A stretch of 5,024 bases of DNA, taken from positions 1 to 5,024 of the forward strand of contig JAIOTM010000332.1 in the NCBI GenBank assembly GCA_021106755.1, given 5' to 3'. The position numbers and the translations under genes were made by a program. Below, one piece after another: positions 1 to 5,024 of the stretch (its first letter is position 1; every line of letters begins with the position of its first letter). The notes beneath the pieces are model-generated. The model searched no databases, was not told the origin of the DNA, and worked only from the letters and a program-made list of their open reading frames with translations. This DNA is from Candidatus Cloacimonadota bacterium (GTDB lineage: Bacteria; Cloacimonadota; Cloacimonadia; Cloacimonadales; JAIOQZ01).

Positions 1-553
1 TAGTTTTCAGGCTGTCTGGAGCTATTTGATGAAGTTTCTGAAATATTGCGATTGATTTGTCGTAACCTTCGGGACTATCTGCTGTTGCAGACTTGAACAA
101 TGTCTGTCCTTCTTTGAAGTAGAGTATCCAGCAATTACGCTGCTTTGTCTTTGCATCGCTTGCAATCACCTCAAACTCGCTTGCATTTATCTGCATGATT
201 TTCAGGTAGGTCTTTGCCTGTTTCTTGTCTTCCGGTTTAAGAGCTACTACCGCTAAAGCAAGGTCATACATTTTGTAGGCTTTTTCCAGATAACTCAGTT
301 TTTCGTCAAAATTGTCTTTTGACCATTGGTAGTAAATGTCGCCCAGATTTTTCAGTGCTTGCAGAAATTCCGGGTTATATTTAAGAACAGTTTGCAGATT
401 TGTAACAAGGTTTTCATCGAACTGTCCATACTTGAAATCTCGTTTAGCACTTGCCCAGCCGATTTTAGCGTCGCGCTTGCTAATCTTCTCATAGCCACTC
501 AGACAGGGTAGCAACAACACCGCTATCACTATAATTAAGGTTAATCTTTTCAT
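1..553 (-). CDS. Exported TPR-repeat protein, N-terminal part (runs off left edge)
   Basis: The visible 184 codons begin at an ATG (553-551) preceded by AAGGAG six bases upstream. The protein opens with MKRL and a hydrophobic stretch (about residues 4-19), a typical signal peptide, followed by a charged mature region. Cys17 lies at the end of the hydrophobic core, but the preceding Leu-Leu-Pro is a poor lipobox, so lipoprotein status is uncertain; type I cleavage near residue 20 is the alternative. Residues about 50-106 read as tetratricopeptide helices, with a clear YNPEFLQALKNLGDIYYQ unit. A second repeat-like pair ends in IFQKLHQIAPDS near 169-181. TPR proteins are protein-protein scaffolds, and this one should act outside the cytoplasmic membrane. 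It starts 13 nt after the sppA stop, so it is very likely cotranscribed with it. The specific function is not recognisable and the C-terminus is not in the window. Confidence 0.85.
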   Translation of the reverse strand, partial: MKRLTLIIVIAVLLLPCLSGYEKISKRDAKIGWASAKRDFKYGQFDENLVTNLQTVLKYNPEFLQALKNLGDIYYQWSKDNFDEKLSYLEKAYKMYDLALAVVALKPEDKKQAKTYLKIMQINASEFEVIASDAKTKQRNCWILYFKEGQTLFKSATADSPEGYDKSIAIFQKLHQIAPDSLKT

Positions 554-566
554 TTATTTCTCCTTA

Positions 567-2288
567 CTATTTAATCTCTGTAATCGGACACAGCATCTGC
601 ACTGGCTCTTGTCCAATACTATTAATTAGTGTCTCCAAATCCTCGAAACCGTTTGCCGCAAGATATTTTGACACTATACTACTTTGAAGAAAATCCAGTT
701 TCTCTTCTAATAAAACGTCAAAGAACGATTTTCGCTTCGGTAAATATTGTTCTGACCAAGTATGGGTTTTGGCAAGTTCCGCAGCTTTGGCAACAGCATC
801 ATCTAAATTTCCGACAGCATCAATCAGTTGGTGCTCTAAAGCTGTTTCTGCGAGCCAGATTCTTCCCTGAGCTACTTCTTCTACTTCGTCCATTGTCATT
901 TCACGCCCCGTAGATATCCGACTTTTGAACTCCTTGTAAACCGACGCACCGAAATACTCCATAGAGGTTTTCATTTCCGGGGAAAGTTTTTGCCAGGGGT
1001 TAATCGCGAAAATGAATTTTCCTCTCGATATATATTCATCCTTAAATCCAAGTTTCTTTTTAAGTCCTTCAAACTCAGGTAGCATTGAAACAACACCGAT
1101 TGAACCAGTTATTGTAGCTGGTTCAGCATAAACATAGTCACCATGACAAGACAGGAAGTAACCACCGGAAGCGGCAATATCTCCCATCGAAATAACCACA
1201 GGTTTAACCTTTTGCAATGCATCTATGCGGCTGAGAATAATATCCGATTCCAGAGCACTACCGCCTGGACTGTTTACGCGAAGCACAACAGCTTTTATTT
1301 TATCGTTTTTCTCTACTTCTTCCAGCGTTTTTATCAGCCGGGATGAAGAAATGTAATCCTCGTCCCATCTCCCTTTGGGCATAATAACGCCCATACAATA
1401 GATTACAGCAATTCTGTCTGGTTCTGAGCAAATATTTTCCGGCATGTTGTAATCATCAAGTCCAACCAATTTCTTTCTATCAATACCGAGCTCCTTTTTA
1501 AGCTCCCATACCTGCTTCAGTTCATCGACCAGACCCATTTCGAGTGCTTCGTCAGGAGCAATAAACATGTGGTCACGCTGCTCGTAAATGTCGGTAATCT
1601 GTTCAATTGACATATCCCTGTTTTCCGCGATTACTGTTAGTTTATAACGATACAAACCATCCAACACAGGTTCAATGTTCTGGCGAAGTTCGGGAGACAT
1701 GGAGTCTCTGGTATAGTTCTCGAAAGCACCTTTGAATTTACCTGCGTGAAATACATGCATTTTTATTCCCAGCTTTGCCAGCAACTTTTTGTAATAGTGC
1801 TTTGAGGTTCCTGTTCCTGTCAGGATTATTCCACCCGAAAAAGACGGTGTCAGGTAAATTTTATCGGCATAGGAAGCTATAAGATAATCCCTATCCGTAC
1901 CCATATTAAAAACAGCGTAAACAGGCTTACCTGTTTGGGAAAAATCGTGTAGAGCCTTCCCGATATTTACTAAAGTAACACCACCAGCAGCGAATCCACG
2001 CGGCTCCAGCAGAATACCCCTGATTTTATCATCTGTAGCTGCTTTTTCGATTTTGTGGACTATTTCAAAAGCACACTGTCTTTCATCAAAAGGTGAGCTT
2101 TTTGTTTGTTTGTATTCTTCTACAACTCCGGAGAGCTTCAGGTGAAGCCAGGAGTCCGACTGCAATCTATCCTTTTTTGAAGCAATGTTGCCAACGGCAA
2201 AGCCTATTGTGGAAAACCCGATTATCGACATAATTATTAGTAGTCCTATTGATGTAAGACAACCAAAAGTAAACCATTTACCTTTCAT
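567..2288 (-). CDS. sppA: Signal peptide peptidase SppA, long two-domain (67K) type
   Basis: Membrane-bound serine protease of family S49 that degrades signal peptides left after preprotein cleavage. The 573-residue product is close to the length of E. coli SppA (618) and has the same tandem-domain design. There is one N-terminal membrane segment (about residues 8-33). The N-terminal S49 domain (about 50-265) contains HAGKFKGAFE, whose Lys186 aligns with the catalytic Lys209 of E. coli. The C-terminal S49 domain (about 292-500) contains RVNSPGGS (337-344) and GDIAASGGY, with nucleophile Ser374 equivalent to E. coli Ser409, followed by ATITGSIGVV (391-400). Both halves of the Ser-Lys dyad are therefore intact. 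The ATG start has AAGGAG five bases upstream. It lies 62 nt after hemW and 13 nt before the TPR gene. The tail beyond about residue 510 is less conserved. The family assignment is secure; the substrate range is inferred from the family. Confidence 0.96.
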   Translation of the reverse strand: MKGKWFTFGCLTSIGLLIIMSIIGFSTIGFAVGNIASKKDRLQSDSWLHLKLSGVVEEYKQTKSSPFDERQCAFEIVHKIEKAATDDKIRGILLEPRGFAAGGVTLVNIGKALHDFSQTGKPVYAVFNMGTDRDYLIASYADKIYLTPSFSGGIILTGTGTSKHYYKKLLAKLGIKMHVFHAGKFKGAFENYTRDSMSPELRQNIEPVLDGLYRYKLTVIAENRDMSIEQITDIYEQRDHMFIAPDEALEMGLVDELKQVWELKKELGIDRKKLVGLDDYNMPENICSEPDRIAVIYCMGVIMPKGRWDEDYISSSRLIKTLEEVEKNDKIKAVVLRVNSPGGSALESDIILSRIDALQKVKPVVISMGDIAASGGYFLSCHGDYVYAEPATITGSIGVVSMLPEFEGLKKKLGFKDEYISRGKFIFAINPWQKLSPEMKTSMEYFGASVYKEFKSRISTGREMTMDEVEEVAQGRIWLAETALEHQLIDAVGNLDDAVAKAAELAKTHTWSEQYLPKRKSFFDVLLEEKLDFLQSSIVSKYLAANGFEDLETLINSIGQEPVQMLCPITEIK

Positions 2289-2322
2289 ATAATCTCCTTT
2301 TTCGTATGAGCAGGTTACGTTG

Positions 2323-2350
2323 AGTTTATTAAATATTTCATATTTTTCAA
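2323..2350 (-). promoter_or_regulatory. Possible internal promoter for sppA and the TPR gene
   Basis: Read on the minus strand, TTGAAA (2350-2345) begins directly after the hemW stop. It is followed 16 bases later by TAAACT (2328-2323), matching the sigma70 consensus at 5 of 6 and 4 of 6 positions. The spacer is very AT-rich. A start site here would leave a short leader before the sppA ATG at 2288. AT-rich spacers give such matches by chance, so this is tentative. No hairpin-plus-T-run terminator is visible in the 62-nt gap, so read-through from hemW is also expected. Confidence 0.28.
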
Positions 2351-3445
2351 TTATCTCTCATCGTCAATGAAAAAATGCTGAATTACTTCGTCCGCCACAA
2401 AGCGTCCCTTACGGGTTAAACGCGCGTGAGTGACATCTTCTTCCAGCATTGAATGCTTTTCCAGAAACGCTGTAACATCGCTGTACTTCTGCTGAAAATC
2501 CACTCCAAAACGCCGCGAAAACTCCGCAAAGCTAATCCCAATTGTAGTACGTAGTCTCAACATAATATACTCTTGCTCTCGATTATTCAGAGTTTCATGC
2601 TCCCACTCCCGCGACCCGCTGTCCACCATCTCTATCCAATCCACAATTGAAACCGGATTCTTATATCTACGTTCGCCCGTAAACCCAGCGGCGGAAGGTC
2701 CAAATCCCATATAAGGTACTTGATTCCAGTACGCACTGTTATGTCGGGACTCGAACCCCGGAAGCGAGAAATTAGATAACTCGTACTGAGAAAAACTGGC
2801 AACAGTAAGCCAATCGCATAAATTTTCATACATTTCCGCGGCTGTATCACCATCAGGAAGTTTACTCTGCCACCCGGCAAGAGGTACAGAATCTTCTAAG
2901 CTGAGACAATAAAGAGAAAAATGCTGCGGTTGTAATTGACAAAGGGCTTTCGCGCTTTGAAGTACAGAGGTTGTCTCTTGCCCCGGAAGTGCGTATATCA
3001 AATCTAAGGAAATATTGTCAAAACCTGCTTCCCGTAGCATAGATACGCAATTGACTGTATCCTCGTGGGTGTGAATTCTACCAAGCCAGCGAAGCTCCCC
3101 CGCATCCGTGCTTTGAGCACCGATGCTAACCCTGTTGAATCCCAGAATCCGTAGTTTTTCAGCGTAATCAGAGGAAATTGTCGCTGGATTCACTTCCAGC
3201 GTCAGTTCCTTGCAGTGGGAAAGGTCAAAATATGAAAGAATTTTTTCAAACTCTGGAATTTCTAACAGCGAAGGAGTTCCACCCCCAAAGTAGAGCGTTT
3301 CAGGATAAAGAGTTTTCCCAATCTGCCTGATTTCTTTTACCAGACACGAAACGTACCTGTCTTGCAATTCTCTATCTAAGGGAACAGAAAAAAACGAACA
3401 GTAACCGCATTTACGGATGCAAAATGGAACGTGTATGTATATCAC
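2351..3445 (-). CDS. hemW: HemW-family radical SAM protein (putative haem chaperone)
   Basis: A 364-residue radical SAM protein; E. coli HemW has 378. The cluster motif FCIRKCGYCSF (Cys9, Cys13, Cys16) binds the 4Fe-4S cluster. The residue two after the third Cys is Phe, as in HemW, rather than the extra Cys of true coproporphyrinogen oxidase HemN, so this is a haem-trafficking protein rather than HemN. Other family marks are YFGGGTPSLL (52-61), LEVNPATIS (83-91), RVSIGAQS (105-112), LDLIYALPGQ (147-156), YELSNF (221-226) and RHNSAYW (234-240). The last matches the HNxxYW motif linked to haem binding in this family. A HemN_C-like domain follows (about 290-355). The usual GPxAH segment reads GPSAAGF here, lacking the His. 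The start is GTG at 3445-3443, sharing one base with the lepB TAG stop (TAGTG). There is no good Shine-Dalgarno site, which implies translational coupling. It is often misannotated as hemN. Confidence 0.93.
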   Translation of the reverse strand: MIYIHVPFCIRKCGYCSFFSVPLDRELQDRYVSCLVKEIRQIGKTLYPETLYFGGGTPSLLEIPEFEKILSYFDLSHCKELTLEVNPATISSDYAEKLRILGFNRVSIGAQSTDAGELRWLGRIHTHEDTVNCVSMLREAGFDNISLDLIYALPGQETTSVLQSAKALCQLQPQHFSLYCLSLEDSVPLAGWQSKLPDGDTAAEMYENLCDWLTVASFSQYELSNFSLPGFESRHNSAYWNQVPYMGFGPSAAGFTGERRYKNPVSIVDWIEMVDSGSREWEHETLNNREQEYIMLRLRTTIGISFAEFSRRFGVDFQQKYSDVTAFLEKHSMLEEDVTHARLTRKGRFVADEVIQHFFIDDER

Positions 3446-4284
3446 TACTTTACAAGTCGGAAGAACCGTTCCCAGCGTGTCCGGGTACGTGGATGATATT
3501 TCCCCTGACTTTGAAGGATGAAGTAACGAATATCTTTAATCGGAGGCTCTCCTGTTGACCAGAATATTATAAACGGTGTCCCTGTAATGTCGTGTTTTTC
3601 CAGAAATCCCCACCAGCGACTGTCTTTACTCATATCTCGGTTATCACCCAAAACAAAATAAGCGTTCGGAGGAACTATCACAGGTCCAAAATTGGCACGC
3701 GTCCCCATGTTCTTACCATCATAAAGCATCTTGCCGTTGTTGTTTAACGCACCATAATTCACATTGGTAGGAAAATATTCCTCACTCTGAGAGTCCCAGT
3801 GTATTTCGTTTTTACCTGTAAGGTTCTGTTTATCAACAAACTGCTCAAATCCACCAGTGTAGGGGCTTCCATTGATATAAACAATGTCATTGATGATTTG
3901 GAGCGAATCTCCGGGCACTCCAATTACCCGTTTAACTACGTTCTTTCTGGCGTGATAATGGAAAAAGAAAGAACTTTTATTCCAATAAATGGGACCTGCC
4001 AGCTTCGCGAATCTTTCTCTCGGCTGAGGTTCTGTCGGATCTGCCGGATAACGGAAGGTAACAATATCGCCCCGCTTCGGATTGGAGAAGAAATAGGCTG
4101 TTTTATTCGCTACGAGGTAGTCTCCAATAAGTAGCGTGGATTCCATTGAAGATGATGGTATTTTGAAATTCTGAAACGTGTAGTTGCGAATTATCATGGC
4201 TACTACAAAAGCAAACAAAATCGCTTCTATGTAGTCCTTTACAATATTCTTCCGGTTTTTTATTTTATCTTTTTTCTTAAACAT
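3445..4284 (-). CDS. lepB: Signal peptidase I
   Basis: Membrane-anchored Ser-Lys protease (family S26) that removes signal peptides from exported proteins. The 279-residue product has a lysine-rich cytoplasmic start and a single transmembrane segment (about 17-33). Box B is IPSSSMESTLLIGDY (42-56) with nucleophile Ser46. Box C is KRGDIVTF (70-77). Box D is VVKRVIGVPGD (116-126) with general base Lys118. Box E is VLGDNRDMSKDSRWWGF (211-227). All catalytic residues are present. Between boxes C and D lies an insertion of roughly 35 residues relative to E. coli, and a further long loop fills 135-200. The ATG at 4284 is the only normal start in frame before an upstream stop at 4332-4330. Its ribosome site is weak (only GGA at suitable spacing). 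A short 28-codon frame ends 14 nt upstream and may couple translation. The gene overlaps hemW by one base and is first of the four recognised genes in the leftward operon. Confidence 0.96.
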   Translation of the reverse strand: MFKKKDKIKNRKNIVKDYIEAILFAFVVAMIIRNYTFQNFKIPSSSMESTLLIGDYLVANKTAYFFSNPKRGDIVTFRYPADPTEPQPRERFAKLAGPIYWNKSSFFFHYHARKNVVKRVIGVPGDSLQIINDIVYINGSPYTGGFEQFVDKQNLTGKNEIHWDSQSEEYFPTNVNYGALNNNGKMLYDGKNMGTRANFGPVIVPPNAYFVLGDNRDMSKDSRWWGFLEKHDITGTPFIIFWSTGEPPIKDIRYFILQSQGKYHPRTRTRWERFFRLVK

Positions 4285-4298
4285 AGCATTTCCGTAAG

Positions 4299-4385
4299 TC
4301 AGGCTGTGGCTGTGATTTCTTGTGTCAAGCTAAACCTATACGATATGACATCTAATCCAGTATCTTCAACGTAAATTAAGAACAC
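4299..4385 (-). CDS. Candidate small ORF or leader peptide upstream of lepB (28 codons)
   Basis: On the minus strand a GTG (4385-4383) opens 28 codons ending at TGA (4301-4299). The peptide would begin MFLIYVEDTG and end in the Thr-Ala repeat TATA. An unusually strong Shine-Dalgarno site, GGAGGAGGT (4399-4391), sits six bases before the GTG, a near-optimal distance. The frame ends 14 nt before the lepB ATG, in a different frame, so it is not an extension of LepB. It resembles no family I know and has no membrane segment or obvious attenuator codon run. The argument for translation is the ribosome site plus its position before a gene with a weak site of its own. Against it: 28 codons can arise by chance, and the same site could instead start at the overlapping ATG (4387), giving only Met-Cys-Ser. 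Treat as a hypothesis. Confidence 0.33.
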   Translation of the reverse strand: MFLIYVEDTGLDVISYRFSLTQEITATA

Positions 4386-4390
4386 ATGTT

Positions 4391-4399
4391 ACCTCCTCC
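4391..4399 (-). promoter_or_regulatory. Strong Shine-Dalgarno site without an annotated gene
   Basis: GGAGGAGGT on the minus strand is the best anti-16S match in the window, stronger than those of sppA (AAGGAG) or the TPR gene (AAGGAG). It lies about 107 nt upstream of the lepB ATG, too far to serve it directly. It is positioned for the GTG at 4385 (six-base spacing from AGGAGG) or the ATG at 4387 (seven-base spacing from the outer GGAGG). A purine-rich stretch arising by chance is the alternative. Confidence 0.45.
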
Positions 4400-4411
4400 G
4401 TCTATTCCTGC

Positions 4412-4439
4412 TTGACTGCCAACAGCTTCTCCATAGAAT
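4412..4439 (+). promoter_or_regulatory. Sigma70-type promoter for topB
   Basis: TTGACT (4412-4417) and TAGAAT (4434-4439) are separated by 16 bases, and each hexamer matches consensus at 5 of 6 positions. Transcription would begin near 4446, giving a leader of about 30 nt before the topB ATG at 4475. It is correctly oriented and is the best promoter match found in the divergent spacer. The match is seen directly; activity is inferred. Confidence 0.55.
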
Positions 4440-4447
4440 TACATAGA
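4432..4447 (+). repeat. Short direct repeat CATAGA with 10-bp period
   Basis: CATAGA occurs at 4432-4437 and again at 4442-4447, one DNA helical turn apart, overlapping the predicted -10 hexamer of the topB promoter. Same-face repeats at a promoter can be half-sites for a regulator. At six bases the match may be coincidence. Confidence 0.25.
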
Positions 4448-4454
4448 GTAAATT

Positions 4455-4478
4455 ATGAATACAAAGGGATACAAATGA
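4455..4478 (+). CDS. Seven-codon minicistron overlapping the topB start
   Basis: An ATG at 4455 opens the peptide MNTKGYK and stops at TGA (4476-4478), which overlaps the topB ATG as ATGA, the classic geometry for translational coupling or reinitiation. It lies wholly inside the predicted topB leader. Its own ribosome site is poor (only an AGAG, 4445-4448, near the predicted transcription start), so initiation may be inefficient. The topB ribosome site AAAGGG lies inside the minicistron, so translation of one could affect the other. A chance ATG in an AT-rich leader is a strong alternative. Confidence 0.22.
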   Translation: MNTKGYK

Positions 4479-5024
4479 AAGCTCTCGTAATAGCCGAAAA
4501 ACCAAGTGTTGGACGCGATCTCGCCAGTGTGTTAAACTGCCGTAACAAACGCAAAGGTTACTTAGAAGGAGAACGCTACATTGTTACATGGGCGTTGGGA
4601 CATCTCGTTACTCTGGCAGAACCGCAAGCCTACGACAAAAAATACAAACAGTGGCAATTGAATGATCTGCCTATGCTTCCTGAACCCATGCGCACTCACA
4701 TTATTCGCAAGACAGCACCTCAAATGCGAGTAATTCAAGGGCTGATAAACCGTAAAGACATCAGTGAGGTAATAATCGCTACCGATGCCGGACGGGAAGG
4801 TGAACTGGTTGCCCGGTGGATACTATTGAAAGCTAAATGGAAAGGTGCAATCCGGCGACTGTGGCTTTCTTCTCAAACCGAAGTAGCTATCAAGGAAGCT
4901 TTCCAGAACCTGAAACCCGGCAAAAACTATCTTCGCCTCTACGATGCCGCTGTCTGCCGCTCCGAAGCCGACTGGTTAATCGGACTTAACGTAACCCGTG
5001 CCCTCACTTGCAAATATGATGCCC
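4475..5024 (+). CDS. topB: DNA topoisomerase III (type IA), N-terminal part (runs off right edge)
   Basis: The visible 183 codons encode the TOPRIM domain and the start of the central domain of a type IA topoisomerase, which passes DNA strands through a transient single-strand break to decatenate and remove supercoils. MKALVIAEKPSVGRDLA (1-17) carries the invariant Glu8-Lys9-Pro10. ALGHLVTLAEP (40-50) and IIATDAGREGELVARWI (100-116) follow; the latter is the metal-binding acidic motif, with Gly106 where many type IA enzymes have a second Asp, a form I associate with Firmicutes-type TopB. RSEADWLIGLNVTRALT (162-178) begins the central domain. The catalytic tyrosine and any zinc-binding tail lie beyond the window. 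The ATG follows AAAGGG (4463-4468). The gene is divergent from the lepB operon and has its own promoter match, so it is probably regulated separately. The match to the TopB family is strong along the whole visible length. Confidence 0.95.
   Translation, partial: MKALVIAEKPSVGRDLASVLNCRNKRKGYLEGERYIVTWALGHLVTLAEPQAYDKKYKQWQLNDLPMLPEPMRTHIIRKTAPQMRVIQGLINRKDISEVIIATDAGREGELVARWILLKAKWKGAIRRLWLSSQTEVAIKEAFQNLKPGKNYLRLYDAAVCRSEADWLIGLNVTRALTCKYDA

Noticed and set aside
326..1346. Plus-strand open frames at 326-511, 629-913 and 1143-1346
   Set aside because: They lie antisense within the TPR gene and sppA, have no recognisable domains, and the minus-strand frames carry clear family motifs throughout.
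2289..2350. Rho-independent terminator between hemW and sppA
   Set aside because: The gap is AT-rich but has no GC-containing stem followed by a T run in the direction of transcription.
2632..2880. Minus-strand 82-codon frame inside hemW
   Set aside because: It overlaps conserved HemW motifs (YELSNF, RHNSAYW) in another frame and has no plausible product.
3799..4134. Plus-strand 111-codon frame opposite lepB
   Set aside because: It is antisense to the catalytic boxes C and D of signal peptidase I; its composition follows from the lepB codons.
4270..4275. A6 run in lepB codons 3-5 as a slippage or phase-variation site
   Set aside because: The run simply encodes lysines in the normal basic N-terminus of signal peptidase I, and six bases is short for phase variation.
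4323..4328. Perfect TTGACA on the minus strand as a lepB promoter -35
   Set aside because: No -10-like hexamer occurs 15-19 bases downstream (the region is GC-rich around CAGCCACAGCC), and it would lie too close to the lepB start. It falls inside the 28-codon frame.
4452..4457. CATAAT on the minus strand as -10 for the lepB operon
   Set aside because: It matches 5 of 6 bases, and a start there would include the 28-codon frame, but the -35 at proper spacing matches only about two bases. The lepB promoter is left uncalled.
1..5024. Mobile elements, CRISPR arrays, tRNA or rRNA genes, defence or secondary-metabolism system
   Set aside because: No long inverted or spaced repeats, transposase motifs, tRNA-like structure or cassette-like gene set was seen. 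All long genes belong to known housekeeping families except the TPR protein.

Overview
The window looks like ordinary chromosomal housekeeping DNA from a bacterium of moderate, slightly AT-leaning base composition with classical AAGGAG-type Shine-Dalgarno sites. Taxonomy is uncertain. The large insertions in signal peptidase I and the two-domain SppA suggest a Gram-negative-type anaerobe, perhaps near the FCB group or Cloacimonadota. The topoisomerase III, by contrast, resembles the type best known from Firmicutes. I hold the taxonomic guess at low confidence.

Layout: positions 1-4284 are a tightly packed leftward (minus-strand) cluster. In transcription order it holds lepB (signal peptidase I, 4284-3445), hemW (radical-SAM haem chaperone family, 3445-2351, sharing one base with lepB), sppA (two-domain signal peptide peptidase, 2288-567) and the N-terminal 184 codons of a TPR-repeat protein with a signal peptide (553-1, running off the left edge). 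The only appreciable gap is 62 nt between hemW and sppA; it contains a plausible but unproven internal promoter. At the right, topB (type IA DNA topoisomerase III) starts at 4475 on the plus strand and runs off the window.

The divergent 190-nt spacer between lepB and topB (4285-4474) is the most informative non-coding stretch. On the plus strand it has a good sigma70-like promoter for topB (TTGACT, 16 nt, TAGAAT). It also has a seven-codon minicistron whose stop overlaps the topB start as ATGA. On the minus strand it has an unusually strong Shine-Dalgarno site (GGAGGAGGT). This site does not serve lepB. It sits before a 28-codon GTG-started reading frame that ends 14 nt before lepB, whose own ribosome site is weak. 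This short frame is the main candidate for something unannotated here.

Functionally, the cluster puts the enzyme that cuts signal peptides off exported proteins (LepB) in the same operon as a protease that can degrade the released signal peptides (SppA), next to an exported TPR protein. HemW sits between them with no obvious link. I found no mobile element, CRISPR array, tRNA or rRNA, and no clear evidence for a new multi-gene system.
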